Shown in pieces: positions 24,072 to 33,449 of a stretch of DNA of 64,000 nt. This stretch comes from Flavobacterium johnsoniae UW101 (lineage in GTDB: Bacteria > Bacteroidota > Bacteroidia > Flavobacteriales > Flavobacteriaceae): contig NC_009441.1 in the NCBI RefSeq assembly GCF_000016645.1, positions 3,286,001 through 3,350,000 on the forward strand, read 5' to 3'. The first letter of the stretch is position 1. Each line of letters opens with the position of its first letter. A program made the translations under genes and the position numbers. The notes under the pieces are model-generated. The model had not been told where the DNA came from and did not search any database. It saw only the letters and a program-made list of their open reading frames with translations.

Positions 24072-24734
24072 ATGATTAAAACAGTAATTTTTGATATGGA
24101 CGGCGTAATTGTCGATACAGAACCCGTTCATCGTTATGCATACTACAAACAATTTTCAGAATTAAATATTGAGGTTCCTGAGGAAATGTACACTTCATTT
24201 ACAGGATTCTCGACCCGAAATACTTTTCAAACCTTAAAAGGACATTTTCCGACAATTGAGCATGAGGTTGAAGATTTAATTCAAAGAAAAAGAAACCTTT
24301 TTAACGATGCTTTTGACACAAAAGAAGATTTATATCTATTAGAAGGTGTCGAAGATTTGATAAAAGATTTATATACAAACGGAATTCAATTGATTCTGGC
24401 TTCGTCGGCTTCAAAAGTTACAATCGAACGTGTATTTACAAGATTTAATCTGCATCAGTATTTTTCGCATATTGTAAGCGGAGAAGATTTTCCGCAGTCA
24501 AAACCAAATCCTGCTATTTTTATTCACGCAGCTTCATTATCAATTGCGCCAAAAGAAGAATGTATTATAATCGAAGACAGCACAAATGGGGTAAAAGCAG
24601 CAAAAGGCGCCGGAATTTATTGTGTGGGTTATAACAGTAATCATTCGTATATGCAGGATCTTTCTGATGCTGATATGATTATCAATCATTTTAACGAATT
24701 AAATGCCGAAAAAATATCACAGCTTAAAGCTTGA
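24072..24734 (+). CDS. HAD-superfamily phosphatase, beta-phosphoglucomutase-like
   Basis: 220 residues. The HAD motif I is D-M-D-G-V (VIFDMDGVIVDTEP), motif II is ILASSAS, the motif III lysine is in SKPNP, and motif IV is IIEDSTNGVKAA. The helical cap after motif I is of the subclass IA type shared with beta-phosphoglucomutases and sugar phosphate phosphatases. A mutase role would require the second Asp of DxD, which is present. Substrate unknown. Confidence 0.87.
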   Translation: MIKTVIFDMDGVIVDTEPVHRYAYYKQFSELNIEVPEEMYTSFTGFSTRNTFQTLKGHFPTIEHEVEDLIQRKRNLFNDAFDTKEDLYLLEGVEDLIKDLYTNGIQLILASSASKVTIERVFTRFNLHQYFSHIVSGEDFPQSKPNPAIFIHAASLSIAPKEECIIIEDSTNGVKAAKGAGIYCVGYNSNHSYMQDLSDADMIINHFNELNAEKISQLKA

Positions 24735-24753
24735 ATTATATAAAATTTAACAT

Positions 24754-24781
24754 TTGTTAGGTAATTGAATTCGTAATTTTG
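24754..24781 (+). promoter_or_regulatory. Promoter of the DUF2911 gene
   Basis: TTG (24754-24756), 17 nt, TAATTTTG (24774-24781), 24 nt before the ATG. Confidence 0.7.
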
Positions 24782-24804
24782 AAAAAAAACAAATAAACTC
24801 TATA

Positions 24805-25647
24805 ATGAAAAAAATACTTATTGCATTAGCTGTTATTTTGGCTCCCTTTGCTGCAGAAGCTCAGGTTAAAACACCGCAGGCGAGTCCAAAAGCATACATC
24901 AAACAAACAGTTGGTTTAACCGACGTTGAAGTTACCTATTCAAGACCAGGTGCCAGAGGAAGAGCCGTTTTTGGTAATTTAGTTCCGTTTGGTAAACTTT
25001 GGAGAACTGGAGCAAACGAAAATACGATCATTAATTTTAGTGATGATGTTGTAATTGATGGTAAGACTTTAAAGAAAGGTAAATATGCAATTTATACTAT
25101 TCCTAAAATCGAAAGCTGGGAAGTTATCTTTTATCTTTCTACAGACAACTGGGGACTTCCTGAAAACTGGAACGATCAGTATGTTGTTTTAAGAACTACT
25201 GTAAAAGAAGATGCATTACCAACACCAGTTGAGACTTTCACAATTGGAATTAATGGCTTAGATCCAAACTATGCTTATTTAGAAATGGCTTGGGAAAACT
25301 CTCATGTAGCTTTAAAATTTGAAGTGCCGACAGCTAAAACTGCTGTAGCAAGTATCGAGAAAACATTAGCAGGACCAACTTGGAATGATTATTACGCATC
25401 TGCTCAGTATTTATTTTCTTCAAACGGAAATATCGAAACAGCAAGAACTTATGTTGATAAAGCTTTAGATATGAGCACTGAAAAGCCATATTATGTTACA
25501 AGATTAAAATCGTTAATCCAGGCAAAACAAGGCGATAAAAAAGGAGCAGTTGAAACTGCAAAAGCTTCTTTAGCCGCAGCAGAAGCCGCAAACAATCAGG
25601 ATTACGTAAAAATGAATAAAGACAGTATCTCTGAGTGGAGCAGATAA
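24805..25647 (+). CDS. Exported DUF2911 domain protein
   Basis: 280 residues. Signal peptide about 1-19 (ending AEAQ). The DUF2911 domain spans about 25-165, with the hallmarks VTYSRPGARGR, GKLWRTGANENT and GKYAIYTIP. The C-terminal 100 residues are helical and TPR-like (ARTYVDKALDMS, KGAVETAKASLAAAEAA). Such proteins are common secreted proteins of Bacteroidota with no assigned biochemical role. Monocistronic, with its own promoter and a strong terminator. Confidence 0.9.
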   Translation: MKKILIALAVILAPFAAEAQVKTPQASPKAYIKQTVGLTDVEVTYSRPGARGRAVFGNLVPFGKLWRTGANENTIINFSDDVVIDGKTLKKGKYAIYTIPKIESWEVIFYLSTDNWGLPENWNDQYVVLRTTVKEDALPTPVETFTIGINGLDPNYAYLEMAWENSHVALKFEVPTAKTAVASIEKTLAGPTWNDYYASAQYLFSSNGNIETARTYVDKALDMSTEKPYYVTRLKSLIQAKQGDKKGAVETAKASLAAAEAANNQDYVKMNKDSISEWSR

Positions 25648-25670
25648 GGTTTTAATCTCAATATTAAAAA

Positions 25671-25711
25671 AATCCAAATTCCAAAGACTTACGAGTTTTG
25701 GAATTTGGATT
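25671..25711. terminator. Strong bidirectional terminator
   Basis: A perfect 15-bp stem (AATCCAAATTCCAAA / TTTGGAATTTGGATT) with an 11-nt loop, flanked by A and T runs, separates the DUF2911 gene from the convergent GNAT gene. Its arm resembles that of the lon terminator at 2361. Confidence 0.92.
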
Positions 25712-25736
25712 TTTTATTTAGATTAATTTCTTCAGA

Positions 25737-26234
25737 TTATTTCAAGATTAGCTGCATAAAAACAAGATCAAGCCAATGATCGAATTTATAACCAACTTCA
25801 CGAATAGTTCCGGTTTCCACAAAACCAAACTTTTCATGAAAAGCAATGCTTCCTGCATTATCAGCGTCGATAGCACCTATCATAACGTGATAACCCTGCT
25901 CTTTTGCCAGGCGGATTAATTCGGATAATAATTTTGATCCTACGCCTTTTCCAATCACATTATCAACTACATAAACAGAATGTTCTACAGTATATTGATA
26001 ACCAATTTTTTCTCTAAATTGGCCGTAACTTCCAAAACCAAGAACTTCGCCGTCTAAATCGGCTACTACGATAGGAAGGTTTTTGGCTTTTTTATCTTCA
26101 AACCATTTTGTTTGCACCTCAATAGTTTGAATATCATAACTGTAATTTGCTGTTGTATGCAGAATAGAATGATTAACAATTTCAAGGATTTTCCCTAAAT
26201 CATTTACAGTCGCAGGTCTAAGTATAACGCTCAT
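25737..26234 (-). CDS. GNAT N-acetyltransferase, phosphinothricin acetyltransferase-like
   Basis: 165 residues. It starts LRPATVNDLGKILEIVNHS, contains the SYDIQTIEVQTKWFEDK region typical of the Pat/BlmA group, and the acetyl-CoA binding motif in VDNVIGKGVGSKLLSELI (Q/R-x-x-G-x-G/A variant K-G-V-G-S). The ending AIDADNAGSIAFHEKFGF with VGYKFDHWLD is also typical. Acetylates small amines such as phosphinothricin or methionine sulfone in studied members; the substrate here is not known. Confidence 0.86.
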   Translation of the reverse strand: MSVILRPATVNDLGKILEIVNHSILHTTANYSYDIQTIEVQTKWFEDKKAKNLPIVVADLDGEVLGFGSYGQFREKIGYQYTVEHSVYVVDNVIGKGVGSKLLSELIRLAKEQGYHVMIGAIDADNAGSIAFHEKFGFVETGTIREVGYKFDHWLDLVFMQLILK

Positions 26235-26298
26235 TGTTTTGGTTGTTTTGAAAATTCACGTCATTAAAAAACCGTGAAATTCGTGTGTGCTTTTTTGT

Positions 26299-27474
26299 TT
26301 ATTTTGAATTTAATTCGGCGAGTAAAGCATCGACATCTTTTGTATTCCAGCCCATTTCTTTACCAATTGCCTTAGCATCTTTGGCATATTTTAATGCCGA
26401 TTTTTTATCTTTAATTTTATTATAAAGTTTAGAAACTAATAAAGTTCCATCATAAGAATCATTTAGCTCTAAAGAATGCTGTACCCATGAAATTGACTTT
26501 TTTAAACTTTCTTTATCATCAATATGTTTCAGGTAAGTCTGACCTATTTCTTTTAAGAAACTGGCATCGTTCCAAGCCAGTTTTTCAGTATCTTCAAGTG
26601 TAACTTTTTTGTAGAAATTCCATTTTTCAGTTCGTTCAGCCAGCGTCAAATCATATTTAAAAACAATAGAATCTGTTTTTTGTAATTTGATAGATTTGGC
26701 AACTTCTCTCTGTTTGTAATAATTTATAGTGTCTAAATTATCAACTAACGGACGAAGCAATTCATTTACAATACTTTCTATTTTTCTGTCAACTCGATTT
26801 TGCGAAGCCACAGCAACAAATTCTTTTTGATGTTTTAAAACATATTGAAATTCTCTCGAATTAATATCAGTAACACCATTAGCAATTACACGCCAGTTAG
26901 TTTCGCTTATTAATTGTTCATCAGACTTTGTCTGCAGATAAATATGTGTCGGAATTGATAATTCAGTTCTGTCTTTTCCTTTCTTTAAAGTATTCAAATA
27001 ATTAAAAAACTTTGTGGCATTGCCAGTGTCAGCCAAAAAATCTTTTTCTAAATTAGGCAGTTGAAATTTTGGATTTAATGCATAACCTGCTTCGGCTAAA
27101 AACTCCGGGGTTTTCATTTCTCCTTTTAAAGCATACAAAAGCGTTTCATTTGAGTCTAAGAATAAAAACGATGGGAGAGAAGTCGTTTTGAACTTGTTTT
27201 TAAGAGCTATTCCTTCTTCTTTTTCGATATTTTTCCAGACACACACATAATTCTTATTCAAAAAATCCATCACTTTTTGATCGCTGAAAACTTCTTTTTT
27301 CATTTGATTACAATGCGGACACCAATCAGCATACAACATAACAAAAACAGGTTTGCCTTCCGTTTTGGCATTTTCTAATGCTGTTTTGTATGATATTCCT
27401 TCAACAGAAAATTGATTTTGTGCTTGTACGGCTTGTAGTGAAACAAAAAGAAAAAGTAAATATAAAAAACGCAT
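26299..27474 (-). CDS. Exported thioredoxin-fold protein
   Basis: 391 residues. Signal peptide about 1-18 (ending AVQAQ). A thioredoxin-like domain spans about 20-135 with the redox motif C52-PH-C55 in YADWCPHCNQM, as in DsbD-gamma or thiol-disulfide interchange proteins. The remaining 250 residues are mostly helical with a TPR-like C-terminus (ESLKKSISWVQHSLELND, SALKYAKDAKAIG). Likely a periplasmic disulfide reductase or isomerase; partners unknown. It follows the GNAT gene's position on the same strand, 64 bp upstream. Confidence 0.86.
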   Translation of the reverse strand: MRFLYLLFLFVSLQAVQAQNQFSVEGISYKTALENAKTEGKPVFVMLYADWCPHCNQMKKEVFSDQKVMDFLNKNYVCVWKNIEKEEGIALKNKFKTTSLPSFLFLDSNETLLYALKGEMKTPEFLAEAGYALNPKFQLPNLEKDFLADTGNATKFFNYLNTLKKGKDRTELSIPTHIYLQTKSDEQLISETNWRVIANGVTDINSREFQYVLKHQKEFVAVASQNRVDRKIESIVNELLRPLVDNLDTINYYKQREVAKSIKLQKTDSIVFKYDLTLAERTEKWNFYKKVTLEDTEKLAWNDASFLKEIGQTYLKHIDDKESLKKSISWVQHSLELNDSYDGTLLVSKLYNKIKDKKSALKYAKDAKAIGKEMGWNTKDVDALLAELNSK

Positions 27475-27583
27475 AAGGTGTTTATTTTAGTAGAGAAAAT
27501 TCTGTTTTACAAATATATTCTCTTTTTCTAAAAACAGTCTTAATATCTTCCTAATATATAAGTTAAATGAGACACGAAGTTTG

Positions 27584-27591
27584 TAACTTTG
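27584..27591 (+). promoter_or_regulatory. Promoter -7 box (TAACTTTG) upstream of menD
   Basis: TAACTTTG fits the consensus, 60 nt before the menD ATG. No good TTG is found at the expected spacing (GTT at 27562-27564 is nearest). Confidence 0.5.
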
Positions 27592-27651
27592 TAATTGCAA
27601 AAGGAAATTTTTAAGTACTAAATTTTCTCAAAATATTATACACCATTTAGA

Positions 27652-29316
27652 ATGATTTACCCCAAAATAGCGCTTGCACAAAGCATTATCGAAATTTGTT
27701 CAGCAAAAGGAATTTACAATATAATAATTTCTCCAGGTTCGCGAAACGCACCTTTGACTATTGGTTTCGCACAAAATCCAAATTTTAAATGTTACAGTAT
27801 TGCCGATGAACGATGCGCTGCATTTTTTGCTTTAGGAATTGCACAGCAAACCCAAAAGCCAGCTGCAGTAGTTTGTACATCCGGATCTGCATTGCTAAAC
27901 TATTATCCGGCTGTGGCCGAAGCTTTTTACAGTCAGATACCTTTAATTGTAATTTCAGCAGACCGCCCGCAGAGTAAAATTGATATTGGAGACGGACAAA
28001 CCATTCGTCAGGAAAATGTCTTTTTAAATCATTCTGTTTTTAATGCCAATTTAACCGAAGATGCTTCTGTAGAAAATGATTTAAAAATTAATAAAGCTAT
28101 AGAAACCGCTATTCTTCAAAAAGGTCCGGTTCATATTAATGCACCTTTTGAAGAACCTTTATACCAAACAGTTTCAGAACTTTCGGTTGAGCCTAAAATT
28201 ACCAATCTGGAAGAATTCCTCGAAACAAAAATCATCGAAAACGAAGATGAAATTGTTTCAATCTGGAACTCATCCAAAAGAAAATTAATCCTTATTGGAG
28301 GAATAAACGAAGCCAATTCGATCGATGATGCCGTTTTAGAAAACTTTGCCAAAGATCCGTCTATTGTGGTACTTACAGAAACAACATCAAATCTGCATCA
28401 CCCAAGTTTTATTAACAGCATCGACAGCTTAATTACACCTTTTGATGATTCAGATTTTAAAGAATTGGAGCCGGAAGTCTTAATTACTTTTGGAGGTATG
28501 ATAGTATCAAAACGAATTAAAGCTTTTCTGCGAAAATATAAACCTGTACATCACTGGCATATAGATACATTACGTGCTTATGATACATTCAATGCTTTAA
28601 GTAAACATTTTGTAATGGAACCCAATGATTTTTTCAAAAATCTGCTTCCAAAAACAGAATTTGTTACCAGTAAATATTTTTCAAAAATTGATAAAATTTA
28701 CGATTTAAGAAAAATCAAAAAGAAGCAATATTTGTCTAAAATTGGTTTCTCTGATTTTAAAGTATTTGAAAAAGTAATTGAATCACTTCCAAAAAACAGT
28801 CAGCTGCAAATCAGTAACAGTTCAGCCATTCGATATGCACAATTAATTGAAATTGATCCTTCAATAGAGGTTTTCTGTAACAGAGGAACAAGCGGTATAG
28901 ACGGAAGTACTTCGACTGCTGTTGGTGCAGCTGTTGGAAGTGGTAAACCAAATGTATTTATTACCGGAGATATCAGCTTTTTGTACGACAGCAATGCTTT
29001 ATGGAACTCTTATATACCTAAGAATTTCAAAATTATATTGATTAATAATGGAGGAGGGGGAATCTTTAGAATTTTGCCTGGGCATCAGGAAAAACCTGTT
29101 TTTAATACTTATTTTGAAACTTCGCATCATTTAACAGCAGAGCATTTGGCTAAAATGTACCAATGCAGTTATTTTAAAGCAGATGATTTATCTTCTTTAA
29201 ATGAAAATTTAGAATTACTATACAATTCTAATGAAGCACCCGGAATTTTAGAAGTCTTTACCCCAACTTTTGAAAATGATGTTATTCTAAAACAATACTT
29301 TAAAGAGCTTACATAA
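27652..29316 (+). CDS. menD: SEPHCHC synthase (menaquinone biosynthesis)
   Basis: 554 residues, normal length. ThDP-dependent enzyme that joins isochorismate and 2-oxoglutarate to make 2-succinyl-5-enolpyruvyl-6-hydroxy-3-cyclohexene-1-carboxylate. Seen: N-terminal pyrimidine-binding domain with ISPGSRNAPLTI and the conserved glutamate region DERCAAFFALG, central domain, and a C-terminal ThDP/Mg site beginning GDISFLYDSNALW and continuing to NNGGGGIFRILPG. It starts the dispersed men region of this window; menF is not directly upstream, where a minus-strand gene lies instead. Confidence 0.96.
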   Translation: MIYPKIALAQSIIEICSAKGIYNIIISPGSRNAPLTIGFAQNPNFKCYSIADERCAAFFALGIAQQTQKPAAVVCTSGSALLNYYPAVAEAFYSQIPLIVISADRPQSKIDIGDGQTIRQENVFLNHSVFNANLTEDASVENDLKINKAIETAILQKGPVHINAPFEEPLYQTVSELSVEPKITNLEEFLETKIIENEDEIVSIWNSSKRKLILIGGINEANSIDDAVLENFAKDPSIVVLTETTSNLHHPSFINSIDSLITPFDDSDFKELEPEVLITFGGMIVSKRIKAFLRKYKPVHHWHIDTLRAYDTFNALSKHFVMEPNDFFKNLLPKTEFVTSKYFSKIDKIYDLRKIKKKQYLSKIGFSDFKVFEKVIESLPKNSQLQISNSSAIRYAQLIEIDPSIEVFCNRGTSGIDGSTSTAVGAAVGSGKPNVFITGDISFLYDSNALWNSYIPKNFKIILINNGGGGIFRILPGHQEKPVFNTYFETSHHLTAEHLAKMYQCSYFKADDLSSLNENLELLYNSNEAPGILEVFTPTFENDVILKQYFKELT

Positions 29317-29345
29317 TTATTTGTAAGTTAAATATTGTTAAAAAT

Positions 29346-29376
29346 TTGTTTCTGCTTCTAATATTATTTAGATTTG
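29346..29376 (+). promoter_or_regulatory. Promoter of the DUF2853 gene
   Basis: TTG (29346-29348), 20 nt, TAGATTTG (29369-29376), 30 nt before the ATG. Confidence 0.6.
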
Positions 29377-29406
29377 GTTTTATATAACCAATAATTAAAT
29401 TTATAT

Positions 29407-29748
29407 ATGAGCAAAAGAGAAGAGTTAATTAAAAAGTATGCGGCAGACCTAAAAGATAAATGCGGAGTTACTCCTAATATGGATTTGCTGACAAAAGTAA
29501 CAATTGGATGCGGGCCGTCTATTTATAATGCTGATGCATCAACAGTAGCAGGAACTCAAGATTCTGAGTTGCATACCGTTAAAAATAATTTTCTTATTAA
29601 GAAATTAGGTCTGGCAGACACTCCGGCTTTAGATGAAGCTATTCATTTGGCTTTACAAAAATATGGTACAGCAAATAAACATAAATACAGAGTAGTTATT
29701 TACTATTTATTGACAATACATTTTAAAAAAGAAAGTGTTTACAAATAA
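29407..29748 (+). CDS. DUF2853 family protein
   Basis: 113 residues, soluble and small. The start KREELIKKYAADLKDKCG and the central CGPSIYNADASTVAG with a following KNNFLIKKLGL match the DUF2853 family, an all-helical cytosolic protein known from structural genomics but without assigned function. It has its own promoter and a terminator, so it is probably transcribed alone despite lying between menD and the S1-domain gene. Confidence 0.85.
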   Translation: MSKREELIKKYAADLKDKCGVTPNMDLLTKVTIGCGPSIYNADASTVAGTQDSELHTVKNNFLIKKLGLADTPALDEAIHLALQKYGTANKHKYRVVIYYLLTIHFKKESVYK

Positions 29749-29753
29749 AAATT

Positions 29754-29775
29754 AAAGCGTCATTTTTGACGCTTT
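29754..29775 (+). terminator. Terminator after DUF2853 gene
   Basis: AAAGCGTCA / TGACGCTTT, a 9-bp stem with a 4-nt T loop, followed by T6. Confidence 0.87.
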
Positions 29776-29813
29776 TTTCTTTTTTATAAGATTTAATCTG
29801 GAACATTTTCTAT

Positions 29814-29840
29814 TTGCCATTTTCAAACTTCGTACATTTG
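29814..29840 (+). promoter_or_regulatory. Promoter of the CvfB-like gene
   Basis: TTG (29814-29816), 16 nt, TACATTTG (29833-29840), 43 nt before the ATG. The spacing is one short of the usual range. Confidence 0.5.
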
Positions 29841-29883
29841 CACTTTAGAAATTCAGCTGTTAACAGCTTAGAACCTTATTATA

Positions 29884-30738
29884 ATGCTTGAAATAGGAAA
29901 ATACAACACACTTACTATATTACGTGATACCAAAGTTGGTTTGTTTTTAGGAAAACCTGAAATAGATCCAGAAGGAAATTACGATGTTTTACTTCCAAAT
30001 AAATACGTTCCAAATGAATTTGAAATAGGCGAAGAACTTGTCGTTTTTGTTTATCTGGATCATGAGCAGCGTCCGGTTGCCACAACACTTGAACCTTACA
30101 TTTTTCTGAATGAATTTGCGCTTTTGAGAGTAAATTATATCAATCAGGTTGGTGCTTTTATGGATTGGGGAATGGAAAAAGATATTCTGGTTCCGTTTAA
30201 AGAGCAGGCACGTCCTATGGAAAAAGGAAAACGTTACCTGGTATATTTATATTTAGACGAAAAAACAAACCGTTTAGTTGCTTCAAGTAAAACCAATCAG
30301 TTTTTAAATAACGACCATTTAACAGTAGAAAAAGGCGAAGAAGTTGACTTAATTGTATCGCATATTACTGAGCTTGGGATAAATGTAATCATTAACGAAA
30401 AACACAAAGGACTTTTATACAAAGATGAAGTTTATGATGATTCGATAAGAACCGGTGACAGAATGCGCGGTTATATTAAAAACATTCGTCCTGACAATAA
30501 AATAGACGTTGCACTTCAAGTTCAGGGATATCAAAGTATTGAACCAAATGCAGAAAAAATATTAGATGAATTAAGAGCAAACAGAGGATTCTTACGCCTA
30601 AATGATGATTCTCATCCAGAAGACATTAAAACGGTATTAAAAATGAGTAAAAAGACTTTTAAAAAGGCTATAGGAGCTTTATATAAAGAAAAACTCATTG
30701 AAATTAAGGAAGATGGAATTTATCTTGTAAAAGAATAA
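29884..30738 (+). CDS. CvfB-like S1-domain RNA-binding protein
   Basis: 284 residues. The layout is that of CvfB/YitL: an N-terminal S1-like domain (VGLFLG with DVLLPNKYVP), a second and third S1 unit (NQVGAFMDWGMEKDILVPFKEQ; LGINVIINEKHKGLLYKDEVY), and a C-terminal winged helix with LRANRGFLRLNDDSHPEDIK and KKTFKKAIGALYKEKLI. Staphylococcal CvfB binds RNA and affects virulence genes; the role in Bacteroidota is not known. It has its own promoter and a perfect terminator. Confidence 0.9.
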   Translation: MLEIGKYNTLTILRDTKVGLFLGKPEIDPEGNYDVLLPNKYVPNEFEIGEELVVFVYLDHEQRPVATTLEPYIFLNEFALLRVNYINQVGAFMDWGMEKDILVPFKEQARPMEKGKRYLVYLYLDEKTNRLVASSKTNQFLNNDHLTVEKGEEVDLIVSHITELGINVIINEKHKGLLYKDEVYDDSIRTGDRMRGYIKNIRPDNKIDVALQVQGYQSIEPNAEKILDELRANRGFLRLNDDSHPEDIKTVLKMSKKTFKKAIGALYKEKLIEIKEDGIYLVKE

Positions 30739-30763
30739 AGTTCAATTAATATATAATAACAAG

Positions 30764-30790
30764 AAAGGCTGCTCATTACAAGCAGCCTTT
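30764..30790 (+). terminator. Terminator of the CvfB-like gene
   Basis: Perfect 10-bp stem (AAAGGCTGCT / AGCAGCCTTT) with a 7-nt loop; the T run is interrupted by CCC (TTTCCCTTTTT). Confidence 0.85.
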
Positions 30791-30799
30791 CCCTTTTTA

Positions 30800-31457
30800 T
30801 TCTAGTTTTAAAAAAAATTGTAATTAAAAAAAAACAGAAATAAAATAAATTCGAATTCATCTCATAAGTAACAGCTTTACGAATTTTAGAAATTACTCTG
30901 AAATGGTATGTCTTTAAACGATCAAAACGTTTATATCAAAAGCAAAAATTTAATTTCACGGCTAATCCATTTGGTTTAATAAAATAACTTTTAGAAAGTT
31001 TTAGTTAGCATTTTTTCCTCTTTTCGTAATCAATTTTTATACTAATTACAAAACAATTCTAGCGTTTAACCTTAGGTGCTACTTTCTCCTTTTTGAAGTT
31101 TCAACAAACGAATAAATCATTTGCTCATTATTAACAGGTTTACTAATTAAAACCGTAAAAAAATGAGCGACAAATTTTTTAAATTTTCTCAAAAAAATCA
31201 TTTTTTAGGTTAATAAATCAGTGAAAGAAAATCAATCTTATATCAACAAAACAACTCGTATCTCGTTGATTTCTAGGGTGTAAAATTACTCATTATTTTT
31301 CTAAACTAATGTTAAAAAGTGTTATTTTTTAAATGACTGCACCAATTCTTAACATTGAAACCGTTATTAATGCTGACTAAAACGAAAATCAATAGGTTAA
31401 AATGTAAAAAATGCTTTATTTTTACACTATAATTTTTTAAAATAAAAACAAATAGAA
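30800..31457. other. 650-bp AT-rich intergenic stretch without a recognisable gene
   Basis: The longest gap in the window. It has stop codons in all frames, no tRNA-like or known RNA structure that I can identify, and only very short ORFs (for example 23 codons from about 30908). No insertion-sequence ends are seen. It may be a decayed gene or a long menB leader. Confidence 0.5.
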
Positions 31458-32291
31458 ATGGATTGGATTACTGCCAGAGAATTTGAAGATATAACCTATA
31501 AAAAATGTAACGGAGTTGCCAGAATTGCTTTTAACAGACCAAATGTTAGAAATGCTTTCAGACCCAAAACAACTTCAGAATTATACCAGGCTTTTTACGA
31601 TGCTCAAGAAGATACTTCAATTGGAGTAGTTTTATTGTCTGCAGAAGGTCCATCGACAAAAGATGGTGTTTACTCATTTTGCAGCGGAGGTGACCAAAAC
31701 GCACGTGGTCATCAGGGATATGTTGGCGATGACGGACAGCATCGTTTAAATATTTTAGAAGTACAGCGATTAATACGCTTTATGCCAAAAGTGGTTATTG
31801 CTGTTGTTCCGGGCTGGGCAGTTGGCGGCGGACATAGTTTACATGTAGTTTGCGATATGACTTTGGCAAGTAAAGAACACGCTATTTTTAAACAGACAGA
31901 TGCTGATGTTACAAGTTTTGATGGCGGCTACGGATCGGCTTATCTTGCTAAAATGGTGGGACAGAAAAAAGCACGTGAAATCTTCTTTTTAGGACGTAAT
32001 TATTCTGCTCAGGAAGCTTTTGAAATGGGAATGGTTAATGCTGTAATTCCGCATGATGAATTAGAAGCAACTGCTTATGAATGGGCACAGGAAATTCTAC
32101 AAAAGTCACCAACTTCTATAAAAATGCTGAAATTCGCCATGAATTTAACTGACGACGGAATGGTAGGACAGCAGGTTTTTGCCGGCGAAGCGACTCGTTT
32201 GGCTTATATGACTGAAGAAGCAAAAGAAGGAAGAAATGCCTTTTTAGAAAAAAGAAAACCAAACTTTGGAGAAAATAAATGGTTACCATAA
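31458..32291 (+). CDS. menB: 1,4-dihydroxy-2-naphthoyl-CoA synthase
   Basis: 277 residues of the crotonase fold. Closes the second ring in menaquinone synthesis, from o-succinylbenzoyl-CoA. MenB hallmarks seen: NRPNVRNAFRPKT near the N-terminus, the oxyanion-hole segment FCSGGDQNARG, PGWAVGGGHSLHVVCDMTLAS, the conserved TDADVTSFDGGYGSAYLA, and C-terminal FLEKRKPNF. Preceded by 650 bp of non-coding DNA, and followed at 167 bp by menA. Confidence 0.96.
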   Translation: MDWITAREFEDITYKKCNGVARIAFNRPNVRNAFRPKTTSELYQAFYDAQEDTSIGVVLLSAEGPSTKDGVYSFCSGGDQNARGHQGYVGDDGQHRLNILEVQRLIRFMPKVVIAVVPGWAVGGGHSLHVVCDMTLASKEHAIFKQTDADVTSFDGGYGSAYLAKMVGQKKAREIFFLGRNYSAQEAFEMGMVNAVIPHDELEATAYEWAQEILQKSPTSIKMLKFAMNLTDDGMVGQQVFAGEATRLAYMTEEAKEGRNAFLEKRKPNFGENKWLP

Positions 32292-32457
32292 ATAGTTTGA
32301 ATTTTAGATTGCAGCTTCTAGATTTTTTGAATTTAAAACTGACATCTAAACTTTAGATTAAAAAACAATATTATCATTTAGATTACAGATTTTAGATTTT
32401 TAAAATTAAAAGAATCCAAAAATCTAAACTCTAAATTCAAAAATCTAAAATTAAAAC
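32292..32457. repeat. TCTAAA/TTTAGA-rich intergenic tract
   Basis: The menB-menA gap consists largely of alternating words such as TTTTAGATT, TCTAAACT and AATCTAAA in both orientations, able to fold on themselves. No ORF or terminator is evident. Confidence 0.5.
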
Positions 32458-33420
32458 ATGAAACACTGGATTGAAGCCGCAAGACTGCGCACATTGCCAT
32501 TATCAGTTTCCGGAATTATAGTTGGAAGTATTTATGCACTTTCAAATCCAACAGAAACAATCAATACACCAACTGAAGTTTTCAGCTGGAAAATTTTTGG
32601 TTTCGCACTTTTAACAACACTTGGTTTACAGGTTTTATCCAATTTTGCCAACGACTACGGCGATGGTGTAAAAGGCACAGATAATGCTGACCGAGTAGGG
32701 CCGCAGCGCGCTATTCAAAGTGGTATTATTACACCGCAGGCTATGAAAAAAGCCATAATACTAACTTCTGTATTGACTTTATTATCAGCAGTTATTTTGA
32801 TTTATTTTGCCTTTGGAAAAGACAATTTCGGCTATTCGATATTTTTTCTTTTACTGGGAATTGCTGCTATTATCTCAGCTATTCGTTACACTGTTGGAAA
32901 CTCAGCTTACGGATATAAAGGATTTGGAGACTTATTTGTTTTTATTTTCTTTGGTCTGGTTAGTACTTTAGGGGTTAATTTTTTATACGCCAAAGAAGTT
33001 GATCCTTTGTTAATTCTTCCGGCAGTTTCAATAGGTTTATTAAGCGTAGGTGTTTTAAACCTAAACAATATGCGCGACGAAGAATCTGACCGAAAATCAG
33101 GTAAAAACACAATTGTAGTGCAAATGGGCGGTGCAAAAGCAAAAAAATACCATTATTTTTTAATTGTTACAGCAATGCTTTTAATGGTAATTTTTGCCAT
33201 TTTGAGCGATTATCGTTTCGATCAGTATTTGTTTTTAGTTGCTTATATTCCTTTAACTAAACATTTAATTACAGTTTATAAAAACCAAAATCCAAAGCTT
33301 TTAGATCCTGAATTAAAAAAACTGGCGCTAAGTACATTTTTGCTTTCTATACTATTAACTGTCTGCATGATTTCATTAATAGCAGATATTTTTGTTAATC
33401 TTTTCTTAGGCGGAAGATAA
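32458..33420 (+). CDS. menA: 1,4-dihydroxy-2-naphthoate polyprenyltransferase
   Basis: 320 residues, UbiA superfamily, inner membrane, with about nine helices. It attaches the polyprenyl chain to DHNA in menaquinone synthesis. The first Asp-rich prenyl-diphosphate motif is NFANDYGDGVKGTDNADR (about residues 62-79), followed by GPQRAIQSG, typical of MenA; the second is NNMRDEESDRKSGK (about 203-216). It is followed at 29 bp by a UPF0173 hydrolase gene, so the two are probably co-transcribed. Confidence 0.95.
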   Translation: MKHWIEAARLRTLPLSVSGIIVGSIYALSNPTETINTPTEVFSWKIFGFALLTTLGLQVLSNFANDYGDGVKGTDNADRVGPQRAIQSGIITPQAMKKAIILTSVLTLLSAVILIYFAFGKDNFGYSIFFLLLGIAAIISAIRYTVGNSAYGYKGFGDLFVFIFFGLVSTLGVNFLYAKEVDPLLILPAVSIGLLSVGVLNLNNMRDEESDRKSGKNTIVVQMGGAKAKKYHYFLIVTAMLLMVIFAILSDYRFDQYLFLVAYIPLTKHLITVYKNQNPKLLDPELKKLALSTFLLSILLTVCMISLIADIFVNLFLGGR

Positions 33421-33449
33421 AAATCAAGTTCAATTTAAAATTAAAAAAA

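Noticed and set aside
30908..30980. Short ORF of 23 codons in the gap before menB
   Set aside because: Too short, no promoter, and no composition signal; no better than chance.
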